Shown one piece after another: positions 22,894 to 35,700 of a stretch of DNA of 64,000 bases. The stretch lies in NCBI GenBank assembly GCA_965644295.1, contig CBFFRP010000111.1, positions 1 to 64,000 on the forward strand, written 5' to 3'. The notes under the pieces are model-generated. The model was not told the origin of the DNA. It did no database searches and saw nothing but the letters and a program-made list of their open reading frames with translations. The position numbers were made by a program, and so were the translations under genes. This DNA comes from Paraphysomonas bandaiensis. Lineage: Eukaryota > Chrysophyceae. The stretch's first letter is position 1. The number at the start of each line of letters is the position of its first letter.

Positions 22894-23513
22894 TAGGCAA
22901 CTTACATTACTTAAGAGAAACTGCTGTATGCACTCGACTGAGAGATAAACGTTGAGCAAATGATGGTGCTGAAAACTATGAAAGTGCAATAAAAACTCCA
23001 GTTTTTATATAAATCCAAGATAATTATATATAAAATATAAAAAAAAAGATCATGCCAAAGTACGAGTGCTGAAAACCTGAATTACCAGAATACATGATCG
23101 AATGTTCTGCAGTATAGAGTTGCACCCACACGGTATATACGGTATACCGGTATATATACCTGTACGGGGTTCCACCCAAGTACAGCAGTAGGAATTCCCA
23201 CACTACATACTGCTGCTATACCTATATGTATATATACGTATACCGCCGTATACGCTGTACCTATATACGGTATACCGGCATACCTATACGGGGTTGAGCT
23301 GCACCCACTCAATTCCATATCTAAACAACAGTACGATTCGTAGTATATGAATGTATATGTACAGAGTATATATGCGGTGTATTGCTGTATATATATACTA
23401 TACATATATGCATACATGTATGTATGTTATGCCTATCGCTGATAATTATATATATATATATAGCGGGCTACCATCCTTGACATAAGTGAAAGTAAATAAT
23501 CAGCATTTCAAAA
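22894..23513. promoter_or_regulatory. Divergent spacer with short palindromic TATACCGGTATA-type repeats
   Basis: A 620-bp spacer between the GT41 gene (-) and the elongase gene (+). From 23130 to 23300 it is rich in GGTATACCGG / TATACGG palindromes and repeats a TACGGGGTT...GCACCCAC motif twice (near 23110-23175 and 23285-23310). A TATATATATA run sits at 23449-23462, about 50 bp before the elongase start. Promoter role is inferred. Confidence 0.4.
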
Positions 23514-24415
23514 ATGAATAAGGAGCTTGGAGATTTTTTCTTTAAGCTGTCTAGTTTAGGCGCTACGGAGTTGGAGAAGAACTTCATGGTAATGGAGAAT
23601 GGCGCACATGCTTTCGTGGAAGAGAACCCACATGTCCCTATTATAGCTGTAGTATTATACTTGTTATTTTGCTACTTTGGTATTAAATATATGGACACTC
23701 AAAAGCCATTTGGATTGAGGCTTACATTGGCGGCATGGAATATCTTTCTTTCGGCCTTTAGTTTCTATGGAATGTTCCGCACTGTACCATTTTTGCTTGG
23801 TGAGCTAGTTACTCAACCCTACAGGCAAACTGTTTGCCAGAAGGCAACAGATTCTTATGGAAATGGCCCTGTTGGGTTTTGGGTTTGCTTGTTCATTTTG
23901 TCGAAGATTCCAGAATTGATTGACACTGTCTTCATCGTACTGAGGAAGCGTCCTCTTATCTTCCTGCATTGGTACCACCACGGTAAGACTGAAGTACATT
24001 AATGAATATGCCGCTAAAATATATCTTTGTAGTTACTGTACTGTTGTACTGCTGGCACGCATATACCACGATGGCAGCTTCTGGGCTGTACTTCGTGGCA
24101 ATGAACTACTCGGTCCACGCCTTCATGTACGGGTACTTCGCAATGCAGGCACTGAAGATGGTTCCGAAGGGTTTCCCCGCTTACCTCATTACCATCTGTC
24201 AGATTGCTCAGATGTTTGTCGGCACAGGTGTTTGCATATCGGCCTGGTACTATGTCCTGTACACTGACGAAGCTTGCCACAACGACTTCAACAACCTTGT
24301 AGCCGGGGGGCTCATGTATGGCTCTTACCTCTATTTGTTTGTGGAATTCGCCGTGCGTCGATTCATTTTGAAGCCTGCGCCTAAAGATCCTTCCAAGGAC
24401 AAGAAGAAGGCTTAA
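23514..24415 (+). CDS. ELO-family very-long-chain fatty-acid elongase (condensing enzyme), ELOVL6-like
   Basis: Two exons (23514-23982 and 24033-24415) with a 50-bp intron give 283 aa. The intron falls exactly inside the catalytic box, which reads H-W-Y-H-H across the junction (HxxHH). Upstream is K-I-P-E-L-I-D-T and downstream N-Y-S-V-H-A-F-M-Y, both signature ELO motifs. About seven membrane helices are seen, and the C-terminus ends in K-K-K-A, compatible with ER retention. The enzyme condenses malonyl-CoA with an acyl-CoA in the ER. The sequence style (Y-S-V-H-A-F-M-Y-G-Y and V-T-V-L-L-Y-C-W) is closest to the ELOVL6 group acting on saturated/monounsaturated C12-C16 substrates rather than polyunsaturated elongases. 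Confidence 0.93.
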
Positions 24416-24869
24416 GCATCAGGAATTTCTTCCCCTTGCCGTGGAAATGCTAATCACATCTAAATATTCGCTTACTATTTGCCCAATTCAATATTGATAC
24501 TTATAAAGCGTTATTTAGAGTTTATACCTATTTAAATTGGTTCTAAACAAGCTTTCAATATTTATTCTTGCTGTGTTTTACAGCTGATCACAATATATCT
24601 GCTCTAGATATTGATTTCAATCGACAACAATTTCTGTTTACTCTAATATGATATATGCATAGTATTCAAAGCTCGGAACACGTACTCAACCAAACTAACC
24701 AGAAATTGTAGGGTGAGCAGTAGACCCATTTTATGCCATAGCTGTAGAAATATTATGCAGTAGTACGATGAAATAAAAAACAAGGAGTGAAATATTTTAT
24801 TACATACAATGCCACTGCTACTTATTTGTAGTAACGTAACTTACACAGCATTTTACATACCTTGCCTAA
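24416..24869. other. Convergent intergenic region
   Basis: 3' flanks of the elongase (+) and aldo-keto reductase (-) genes. An AATAAAA-like signal occurs near 24773. Nothing else was recognised. Confidence 0.6.
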
Positions 24870-25882
24870 TCACAACACTATTGAAGGATCCCAACACGTT
24901 TTTTGCTCTAACACACACATACTACTAATATATTCCATTTCCTCCTCCGAAAGTGGATTCAACTGCAGCGAAACATAATTCTCAGATATCCTGACAGGGT
25001 TGCAAGACTTCGGGATAATCGAAAATCCTAACTGCAAGGCCCACAGAAAATATATGCATGACACTGATACACATCTCTTTGTTGCCATTTCTCTCACTGA
25101 GGGAAACTGATAATACTATGGAGTGAAACTACAAACCATTCAATACAAGGAAGTCCTCACCTGATTTAATACATCGGGTTGCAGAAGGAATCCTCGGCCA
25201 AGGGGGCTGTATGCCTGGAAACAAATCACAATGATACCAGTTACTATCTAGCGACAGCAGAACTATCATCCTAACGGAATACCTGAACATGTATTGCATT
25301 GTCTCTACAGTATTCTATCAATTCACTCGGATAAAATGCCGGATGCACTTCATACTGGTTAACCATGGGGGCAACTCGATATTCAGCATCCCGCTTCATA
25401 TCTTCCAGATGAGAAACTGTATAGTTACTTACTCCTATTGCACGTACATGTCCACTCTCCAATGAATCCTGAAGTGCTCGCCAGCTTTCTGCTCGTCGCT
25501 GTCTATTCCTCTCGTCCTGAGGGCTAACCTTTGCTGACCCTGGCCAATGAATCAAATACAGGTCCACATATCCTCCAAGCAAACTCGATGACAATTCTAA
25601 AGATTTTAGCGTAGTTTCGTACCCTTGGTCGCTTGGTCGTAGTTTTGATACTATGAAGACATCAGATCGTTCTAATCCACGTGCATTTAACTCGCGACTG
25701 AGAATTCGGCCCACATACTTTTCGTTTTTGTAACTGACAGCTGTATCAAATAGTCTATACCCTGCATCAAGTGCAGCGGGAATAGCAACCTCCAGGTCGT
25801 TCTCGTTCATTTGATATGTACCAAGTCCAAAGGACGGCATTGAAATGCCGCCAGAGAGAGTGATATCCTTGACTGATGCCAT
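24870..25882 (-). CDS. Aldo-keto reductase
   Basis: Three exons (25882-25283, 25214-25161, 25106-24870) join in phase to 296 aa. The start is the ATG giving M-A-S-V-K-D; an upstream in-frame extension begins with TTG. The AKR catalytic tetrad is present: Asp in L-F-D-T-A, Tyr five residues on (Y-K-N-E), Lys in V-S-K-L, His in I-H-W-P-G. The V-S-N-Y and Q-Y-E-V-H-P motifs and the NADPH-phosphate segment I-P-K-S (then R-I-S-E-N) follow. Such enzymes are cytosolic NADPH-dependent carbonyl reductases; the substrate is unknown. One oddity is that exon 2 is only 54 nt. Confidence 0.92.
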
Positions 25883-26356
25883 GTAATTGCTGGATAGCAA
25901 TGCACAGTATCAAATCTTGCAATTGTGCATTACAATGATGATAAACTGGAGATATAATGCAGAGTATGTGGAACTTATATGGATGCAATCTGCTGTCTGT
26001 TGACACAGCAGTTCATATAGTCATGTAGTGAGTGCTGTAGTGTAGCTGTATCTATGTACTACAATTCGTACGGCATGTCCAGCAGCTCTGTGTCCATGTC
26101 CAGTATGTGTATTCTGTGTTCTACACTCGTCACTATAACTATTACGTATGGACGTATGGACGTACATCTATGTACATCTCTCATCAAGTGTCTCCATCTG
26201 CCCATATATAAACTCTATACAGTACTGTACCATACGGCCATACGACTATACTATACACTATACTACCAGAGCACTGCATATAGTAACCACAGGACTCTTA
26301 TATATATTCAATCCAAACTAAGCCATACTGCACTTAAGGGATATAAATATACTCTA
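25883..26356. promoter_or_regulatory. Divergent spacer between AKR and PAQR genes
   Basis: A 474-bp spacer of mixed short ACTATA/TACTGTAC repeats. An open frame extends the PAQR frame upstream to 26054, but it is low-complexity and has no PAQR similarity. Promoter role is inferred. Confidence 0.35.
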
Positions 26357-27611
26357 ATGAAACGTGATATGCATCATAGTAAATCACATCATAATCCTAT
26401 ATTGCAATGGCTTATTGACCATGATTATGGTAGAAAATATTTCAATCTACCAGTATTACAAACAGTAGATACAATCCATCCATGTTTCCATAGAGATTAT
26501 ATACGTGATGGTTATAGAAATCAATATGATATTAATCAAACAATACTTTCATTATTTACTTTTCATAATGAAACTATGAATATATGGAGTCATTTAATTG
26601 CATTCATGTGTGTGCTTTTATCCGGCACTGCACTGGCAATGGAATATCAGGCTGAATCAGTTCCCATGACAGAAAGAGTTTGCATGGGACTATATGTTGT
26701 TTGCGCTGCCATATGTATGTTGCTTAGTACCGCTTTTCATTGGTTTGGATGCATATCGGAGAAATTTTATTACTCGCTCTTAGCTTTGGACTTGACTGGT
26801 GTTGCCATATTAATAGCTGGTAGCTTCATGCCAGCTGCATACTACGGTAAGTGTTCGTAGACCTACATGATATCTATGTTTCTTGCTAGATGACATATCT
26901 TTTATCTGCTTGTGGTTGATAAGTACAACGTGTTCCACTGGTTTAGGTTTCTACTGCACTCCCGTCTTGCAGCGACTGTATATAGGCACCTCTTGCGCAG
27001 TGTTGGTCATTGGCGTCGCTGTGGCTGTCCTGGGATCATCTACTACTCTTTTTGCGAGGCGAGTGCGTCTTTACGGCTTTGGTGCTTTATCTTTCTTTGG
27101 ACTAGTGCCTACGATTCGTAAGTACTCTGTGTAGTGTTAGTACATGTCATGCTCAGATTCGTATATCAGTTATTTTCGTCCATTCTGTGACTTATTTGTT
27201 GTAGACTGGCTGATGATTTCTCCTGTTGAGCATCAAGAGAAACTTGCTTGGGTAAGTTTATTCAATGACCTGCACTGCTACTAACTGTACGTTGCTCACC
27301 TTACTCTACTCGACAGGGTGTAGCGGCTATGTTTTTTTGGTATTCTTCTGGGTTTATGCTTCTCTTTACGAGGTTTCCAGAGTGCCTCTGGCCCCACAGG
27401 TTCAGTCTGATATATTTTCGATATGACCTTTTCTGACTAGCTTTACCCTTGTAGTTACGTGGCCACACATATAGTTCCGTCACACACACTATGGCATATC
27501 GCTGTAGCGGCTGCGACGTTTACTTGGCTCTACCAGTTGCTCGATTTTCAAACACTAATTCAGAATATTGGATGTTCATCGTATGGCGATTTGTACGACA
27601 CGATGCTTTAG
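26357..27611 (+). CDS. PAQR/adiponectin-receptor family seven-helix membrane protein
   Basis: Five exons (26357-26846, 26947-27117, 27205-27251, 27317-27399, 27455-27611) join in phase to 315 aa. The family signatures are visible: H-N-E-T-M-N-I-W-S-H before helix 1, S-T-A-F-H-W-F after helix 2, and S-H-T-L-W-H-I near the last helix. These His/Asp/Ser residues form the zinc site of PAQR ceramidase-like receptors. Seven hydrophobic segments are present. Relatives act in sterol/adiponectin sensing, ceramide hydrolysis or (hemolysin III) membrane homeostasis; localisation is plasma membrane or ER. The start is the ATG at 26357, just before the conserved region; 26054 is an alternative. Confidence 0.9.
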
Positions 27612-28219
27612 AGTGCGATAGGAAACTCGTTTTTTGTGTGAACGAGTTAATGTAGTTGTCGTTTATAGAAAGTGTAGTAAGTGATATCAATTGTGTAAAG
27701 ATAATAGTTTCTTTAAAATGCTTCAAATTACACTAAACTCTAACAAGGTCTGGCAACCATTAATGACTAATTAGTGGTAGTCCCGGCAATTCTAATTGCC
27801 TTTCCGTTTGCGGTTACCATATACGACTGCTCCCTAGCCATGTAGGAAATTGGATCTAGATCCTACATATGTTATAGGTACTCGAAAACAAAAACTTGGT
27901 ATTATTGTTGCTCTTCATTTACAAGAATATATTATTTATCATAACTTTTAGCTGTCTCACAAAAGAATACATTACAAACACAAAAACTCAAAGTTGACGT
28001 ATCAGCTAGAAATTACTACGAAGTAAGCAGTAAGAACCACGTACTTCTAGCTAGCGTTTCCGGTTTCTTATATGTGTAATGTCCTCACAACCGCAAATAT
28101 ATTACGTAGTATGATACAACAACTTCAAGTTCGAAAAAACACTACAATCCGCATTGTTATTTAAATAGGTATTCTTCAAACATTCCAATAATCAATAATG
28201 AATGCTTCTATAGACCGCC
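27612..28219. other. Convergent intergenic region with one repeat fragment
   Basis: 3' flanks of the PAQR gene (+) and the proteasome gene (-). A fragment of the short repeat family lies at 27748-27822. No gene is seen. Confidence 0.6.
27748..27822 (+). repeat. Short copy of the inverted-terminal-repeat family
   Basis: Left end TCTGGCAACCATTAATG, internal TCCCGGCAATT and right end GCGGTTACCA correspond to the ends and middle of the copy at 40149-40285. The centre is shortened. Confidence 0.55.
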
Positions 28220-29312
28220 TTAATCCGTCTTCAGTTTGAATATTTCGGTCGTGATTCCATCCTTCCTGATAAGCTTAATTTCGACAGAATCACCGGTGTA
28301 TATGTCTCTCTCAGTAGCGGTTACAAAAACATCCTTGACTATCGCCACCGCCTCCTCGGCAGTCAACTTATGGTTCGGATCCTGTCGATTCTTGTGGCCC
28401 ACCTATGGATAGATAAGTGAGCTTAAGTATTAGTTAGATATCTGGAACTCACAAGGTTGTCAAGTATGGGCATGATAAAATTCTGACCAGATCCCATGGC
28501 GCCGTATTCATCTCGTTTGAAAGAACCAATAGCATCATAACCGTATACGGCGCCGCGCCCTGCTCGCACACATTTAGAATAAAGGTACATTAAATGCAGA
28601 GCTGGACACAAGAATATGAGATATGTAGGACGAGAAAGCCAACCTTCTTCATCTAGTCCAGCGACCAAACAAAAGCAGTAATAGGGAAAGAACCGGCGAT
28701 AATAGAGAGTCACACTCAAGAGCTGGGCAGCAGCACTTGTGCTCATCACTTTGTTGTTTCCGTGTTCATACCTATTCGAACTGTCAGTAATATATAATGC
28801 AAAATAGATATATATAGCGTACTGCGTGAGGCGGGCGGAAAGCATCCTTCTCAAAGTGTCGACATCGGTCATACATCCAGCAGTTGCCAAAACAGTCTTA
28901 TCAGTCCTGTAAAGATCATATATCATCATTTCCACATAAAAACTTTAACATTATTCATGTGAACTTACATTTCAAAAAGTTTTGTTTGATTTCTAGATAA
29001 TATTTCATATCCTGTACTCATTCTTGTGCATCCCGCAGCAATGGCGAAGTCATCCCCAGCAATAACCACAGTCGTTCTGATTCAATTATAAGAACTCATT
29101 GATATTAATACACACATTAACTATAATTACCCTCCATTAAAATCATAAGGTTCAAATCTACGTTCAAGTGGAGTCGTTTTAGCTGAATCAATTTCGACTG
29201 ATTGTAGTGGGAGTTCTACAGCACCATCAGTGCTCCAGATATACGCGCTATTGATAGGATTAAATAAGTATTTGTATGAATAAAATATATAGAGATATTA
29301 CCTTGATGACAT
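28220..29312 (-). CDS. PSMB1: 20S proteasome subunit beta type-6 (PSMB1 orthologue)
   Basis: Seven exons (29312-29302, 29247-29131, 29076-28969, 28906-28823, 28771-28644, 28559-28453, 28402-28220) join in phase to 245 aa. The start is M-S-S; the segment R-R-F-E-P-Y-D-F-N-G-G-T-T is the mature beta-subunit start region. Conserved landmarks are Y-Y-R-R-F-F-P-Y-Y, G-L-D-E-E-G-R-G-A-V-Y and G-S-G, and near the end A-T-E-R-D-I-Y-T-G-D. These match the beta-6 (C5/PSMB1) subunit, a non-catalytic member of the beta rings, in line with a residue other than a processed catalytic Thr being used for assembly. It acts in the nucleus and cytosol. The first coding exon is only 11 nt. Confidence 0.93.
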
Positions 29313-29768
29313 TGTGAATTCTATGTATTCTTTTGTGTTATATTATGGTGAGTGTTTGCTAACACAGAGATAGTTGAAAGCAAGACAAGTCAATAGCCTG
29401 TACACTATACAGTGGTATGGTATGGTATGGTATGGTATAGTATGCACAGGCATACATAGCTGTATATGTAGAGTGTAGAGTAGTATGCAATCCTAATACA
29501 TGCATGTATGTATGTAAAGTATCGTATTACAAAAATTATACTGTACTCTATATACAACACTACGTACAGCAACAGGACATTATTCAGTTCCGTAATATTA
29601 TGGCGTTTAAAGATACCACTTCATCTCAAGATAAGAAACTCTGTTTTTCCCAATAATCCGATTTGATGAAAACAAATTTTAAACTAGTCTTTATAAGGCT
29701 CTCATTAATACACTGATACATACTCCAAGTGATGTATAATCACGAATAGGAGTAATTGTATTTGAGTG
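29313..29768. promoter_or_regulatory. Divergent spacer between proteasome beta-6 and MLL-type genes
   Basis: A 456-bp spacer with five GGTAT repeats at 29413-29438 and a short ATGTATGTATGTA run at 29502-29516. Promoter role is inferred. Confidence 0.35.
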
Positions 29769-32700
29769 ATGGGATCAAAACGTATTAAGAAATTAATAAA
29801 TGAAACAACAAAAAAACGTAAACAAGAAGAAAATTTAGATACAAGAAAGAAAATAAAAAGAAATACAAGAGGAAGAAAAGGTAGACACTGACTACTCTAT
29901 TCATCTATTCTGACATGTTGATTAGATAAGAATGAAGAAGAATGTTTAGAAATAGTTTCATCTTCTAATAGTATACATGATAGTGAGAGTATAGATGATA
30001 GTGTGGGATGTGAAGATGAGTCAATGGATTTGCTCAGTGCTGTGCGGAAGGGGCTCAGGGAAACGTCTCAATTACCTTTAGGCGATCGATCCACACATAG
30101 ACCTATTGGATCTTTAGTGAAGCTATTTTATGATGGCGACGGAGTTTGGTATAATGGTCGTGTGTTAGTGTACAATCCGTTTACGAAGCTGCATTTCGTA
30201 TACTTTGAGGTGGATGGGACAACAGAATGGATAGATATCACCCCTAGCAGTGAAGACACAGTACTAATAGTAGATGAATATGTAAACCATAAGAACTGGC
30301 CAGCTCAGAAGTTTATTGGCTCTGATAAAGGTCTGAAAGTTGTATGTAAGAGCAGCACAGGTATGATCGTCTCGTTTGCGGTGCTTCAGTATGACAATTT
30401 TCCTGCAGGTGTCTACACCGAATATTTTCCACACACGAAGACAGCTGTACCTCAGTATGCTATTGCGAAAGAAGCAGATCTAAAGCCACTCGCGAGTAAT
30501 TGGCCCCAGAAAGCCAACCCGAAAAGCGCTCTGTCATGTCAGTTCGCTAGGGACGCGATGTTGGAGATGGCTCGTATTCGACAGGTACCCCTTTACCTTC
30601 CAAGTTTTGTTGGAGTTTTATGCACGCAATGTATATATTTTAAGTGATTTGTTGTAAGTATATGTGTTGCGAGTGCAGGTGGTTCAGGATGAATGCAAGA
30701 AGTGCATGATGGGTTCAGCGAAGGGGTACGACTGGATAGGTACCAAGGTTCGGACATCTTCATTATCCTTAGCACCCCCGAAAGCTATTACATCATCAGA
30801 AGGACAATACACCAACTGTGATGTGGAAGACACAGAGGAGGTTCTCTCTGTGAAATGTTTCGGGACGATAGTTGACTACTGTCCTGGAATTAATGAGTAT
30901 TTTGTAGTGTTCGAGGATGAGTGTATCGCCCCAAAGTGGATTTCAATGGATGTCGCCGCAGGAGAGGACGGACCTGCTGATGTGGAGGTTATTCTCGACT
31001 GGGCCTTTGAGACAATGGAGCGATTTGAAGACGAAGACAAACCAAAGAAACCAGACCGCAGGAGGAAATCCAAGTCTCGCTCGCAGAGACGAAGTGAAGT
31101 TAGTATCAAGTCAGAGAAGAATATTGATGAGGGGAAAGAAAAGAAGGAAGAACCCGTATGTGGTCTATGTAAGCGCGGGACAGTTATGGACATACATAAT
31201 GTAGTCACCTGCTCTGTATGCCAATCCCAGCACTACCATCAGCACTGCATGCCTATGGCCAAGATGCAGCTGTCAGAGAACCAGGACTGGCGTTGCTGGC
31301 ATTGCACATGTAAACCTCACAAAAATATGTATCTATATGTGATGAGTGAACTAATCTAGAGTTAATCATGTACCACACGTCTTGCAGTCTGATTTGTATA
31401 CAGGTTGTCAAGGATGCGGAACATCCTCTTGGACTGCCCCAATTGAGACGACATCTCTAAAGGATGTATTAGGTCTTTCTTCTGCGCCGAATGTGAGTGC
31501 AGGTTTTTGTCGCCGATGTATTGAGGCCTACCGCAAAGGAAACGATGGATACTGTCAGATATGTTATCGCTTCTATGGACTTCAGGAGGGCAATCAAGAT
31601 GTGCATCCACTCTCTTCCGTGGCAGCTTCTGCCAATCTTGTGCATGCCGAAATAGACACAGAGGAAGACAGAATGGTGTGTGTATGTTTCGGAATTTTAT
31701 CGTCTATTCAATGTATTATACCCGCCTTTATGTGTTAGTCATTCATAATGTGTCTGTTCATCTCTAAGGGGGTATTGTAGGTACAATGTAATGAATGTCA
31801 TCGTTGGGTTCACTCCATGTGTGAAGGTATCGACCAAGCACAATTTGAGTCAATGACAAATGGAACACACCCTGTGTGGGGCGTGGAGTACCTTTGCCCA
31901 GCATGTCGGGTTCAGGTCCCGCTGTCAACTATACAAGCCCTCCAGAGGGAAGACAAAACTAAGCTATTTCTGGAACCTGTTACCGTCGAGGTTGCCAAGA
32001 CGTACTTTGATGTGATCCGTAACCCAATGGATCTCAGCACAATGCGGAGCAAAGCCTCTGCAGGGAAGTACAAATCTCTTCAGGCACTGCGTGAGGACTT
32101 TGAGTTGATGTGTCTGAATGCGGTAACATTTAATAAGCCCGGGGATGAGTACTGGCTGGAGGCGAAGGCCTTCTTCAACAGAGGTATGAAGGTGATAGAG
32201 GGCCTTAACCGCAGTACCCACATGACTGCATATGGGATGGAATATGCGGAAAAAGTAAAGCACCCCAAAGCTGGAAAAAATTCAAAGTCAGTTACTGCTG
32301 CTCTTCCTCGTAGACCTGCTCCAGCAGTACAGAAAAGCCGAAAACCGACTGTGCGTCTGGTCGAGGTTGAGGATTTTTCTAAGAATATTCCTGTAGCTGT
32401 TGTTAGTACGGAAAACATTATATCCACAGGGGAAGATAAGGGTATCGTGACGCGGAAGAGGTCTGGTGCTACCGCGACAAGCACATGTATTGTAGACTCT
32501 AATGCAGACCCTCATGAGAGGCAGAATAGAGAAGATCCTAGTCATGATAGCACAATCGGGAAAGAAAAAATTCAGGAACTTCCCAAGCATCCGGCTAGCC
32601 TTCCTGGGCCCCGAAGTGCCATTGTATTTGAAGAACAGTTGCTTGCAGTTGACCTTGCGATGTTTTCCTGCTGTAACGATGTGTGTGCTATGTGCGCCTC

Positions 32701-35700
32701 TTCTGGGTCTCCTCAGTATTTCATATTTTGCTCTGATTGCGGGGAATGTTTTCATTCTTTCTGCGTTGATGCGCCGTTCGCTCTTATGAAAACTCATGCT
32801 CAACATGCTCTCGCGTCATGCGCCGAGAATGATGTTCTTCCTGCTCAAACGGCACTGGAAAGGTGGAAATGCTTAAACTGTGTTCGCGCGTGTGTGGCGT
32901 GTGAGAAATTAAAACCCAACCTTCCAACTTTGTTATGTAGCATTTGTGAGAACGTATATCACGTTCGATGTGTTTCCCCGTCTCCTGTGGAGTCCTTGCC
33001 CTCGTGGGTGTGTCCCGAGTGCATTCCCGCTCAGTGTGTCAGTTGTAGAACCGTTCGTACGCAAAATCTGATGGGGCTTTCTCTGGACCGCCTTGTGGGG
33101 TCAAGATACTTTAAACAGTACAATAAAATCTGGGGATTGGAAGACAAATGCTTGAGATGTATATGTAAAGAACTGTACCTTGCACACGACGATCCATTGC
33201 ATCGTTTAATTCAGTTGAATGTAGAATGTGATGTATGCAATAACAGTTGTGTCGATGATTTAATTTCTTGCAGACAGTGTATTTCTTGTTTTCAATATGT
33301 CCACAAAACTTGTTGCAACTACGATGATAACTCAGATTTCGACACTGACACAGTTTGTGGAGAGTACATATGCCCAACCTGTACCATGAGTGAACTGGCA
33401 TATACTTCTACTCTCGGCAATTGTATCAATGATACGGAGCTAGCAGAAGTACTTAAGCAAGTGGCAGTCATCAAGCGCAATCAACTTCAGGCGTGGTATA
33501 GTCGTGAACGAGTTGAATATCGAAACCCTTTGTCCAATTCGTTTTCCTATACTCACCTGGCAGTTGTGATATGGGCAGCGGAGAGATATGTGAATCTGTA
33601 CCAATCCCCAGTAATTCCATTTTTCAAATGCCATATCATTCAAAAGATAGAGGGTAGCATGGCGGAGACGTATAAGCGACATAAATTGCGTGCTCGACAG
33701 TTTCTTCGTATGTGTCGACCAAATGTAACTTCCACAGCCGAGCAGAACGAAGCGCGATTGGTGTCTCTACTCGAAGGTGAGGCTCCTATTAGCAGTACTA
33801 GCTACAGTAAATTGTGATTGCAATTTAGGTGGCATGTACGCTGCAGATAACGTTGAGAGAATGCCGAGTGCTTTTGGAACTCTGTGTAGAATGGCCGCGT
33901 CTTTCATTGCGGTGACCGATATAGAGTGGCGGTCGATAGATAAACAAGGCGGCAGTGAATTATGTGCTAAGAGCTTCTACTACCGGTTCCCTCCCGACAG
34001 AGCAGTGGAGCTAGTTGTTAATGAAATCCTAGGCGAATCTTTATCAGATAGTCATAGCAAATCTAAAGCCATGCAAATGATACATGTGAGTATTCCTTTA
34101 TCTCTGTGTTTCATGTAGAGTGATCTAACTTACAGGAGACATTGGAGTCATTGCTGAATAATTCACACAGTAAAATTTCCTCTGTACTTGAAGAGAAACC
34201 CAGAGCAGCTCCTCTGGTGTACGGCATCGATGCATCCGCTTGCCAAAAAGGCTTCCATGGAAGGCTGTTAACTACTTCATATGAAAGTTGTCTATGGGAT
34301 AGCATTGCAAGTCGACGAGACTGGGTCACGAAACAGCAGTTGAAGAAGCCTAAGGCGAAGACTAGTAAATTAAAGAAAAAAAGTTCCTCGCAAGGCTGTG
34401 TAGCAGACATTAAAGAGAGCGATATCAATAGTGGAAACGGTCAGACGATCGGCATTGTGGAAAAGACGCCTAATGTAAACGATGGGAAACATACCAGTGC
34501 ATGCGCCGTTACAGGTCAAGTATCGAATGCGGTCACTGCTGATTCGAAGAGTGAGGGAATGGAGGTGACGACTGGTAGTTCAGATCAAATATCACGTTCT
34601 GTGGTGGAATCTGTGAGTGTGGAAAATGGTGTGGACATGTCAGGTGTTTCTGCTGCTGATTCGAAGAGTGAGGGAATGGAGGTGACGACTGGTAGTTCAG
34701 ATCAAATATCACGTTCTGTGGTGGAATCTGTGAGTGTGAGAAATGGTGTGGACATGTCAGGTGTTTCTGCTGCTGATTCGAAGAGTGAGGGAATGGAGGT
34801 GGTGACTGGTAGTTCAGATCAAATATCACATTCTGTGGTGGAATCTGTGAGTGTGGGAAATGGTGTGGACATGTCAGGTGTTTCTGCTGCTGATTCGAAG
34901 AGTGCGGGAGTGGAGGTGACGACTGGTAGTTCAGATCAAATATCACGTTCTGTGGTGGAATCTGTGAGTGTGAGAAATGGTGTGGACATGTCAGGTGTTT
35001 CTGCTGCTGATTCGAAGAGTGCGGGAGTGGAGGTGACGACTGGTAGTTCAGATCAAATATCACATTCTGTGGTGGAATCTGTGAGTGTGGGAAATGGTGT
35101 GGACATGTCAGGTGTTTCTGCTGCTGATTCGAAGAGTGCGGGAGTGGAGGTTATGACTGGTAGTTCAGATCAAATATCACGTTCTGTGGTGGAATCTGTG
35201 AGTGTGAGAAATGGTGTGGACATGTCAGGTGTTTCTGCTGCTGATTCGAAGAGTGAGGGAATGGAGGTGGTGACTGGTAGTTCAGATCAAATATCACGTT
35301 CTGTGGTGGAATCTGTGAGTGTGGGAAATGGTGTGAACATGTCAGGTGTTTCTGCTGCTGATTCGAAGAGTGAGGGAATGGAGGTGACGACTGGTAGTTC
35401 AGATCAAATATCACATTCTGTGGTGGAATCTGTGAGTGTGGGAAATGGTGTGAACATGTCAGGTGTTTCTGCTGCTGATTCGAAGAGTGAGGGAGTGGAG
35501 GTGACGACTGGTAGTTCAGATCAAATATCACGTTCTGTGGTGGAATCTGTGAGTGTGAGAAATGGTGTGGACATGTCAGGTGTTTCTGCTGCTGATTCGA
35601 AGAGTGAGGGAATGGAGGTGGTGACTGGTAGTTCAGATCAAATATCACGTTCTGTGGTGGAATCTGTGAGTGTGGGAAATGGTGTGGACATGTCAGGTGT

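Noticed and set aside
26054-26356. N-terminal extension of the PAQR protein by about 100 residues
   Set aside because: The extension is low-complexity Tyr/Ser/Thr sequence over a divergent spacer; conserved PAQR sequence begins just after the ATG at 26357.
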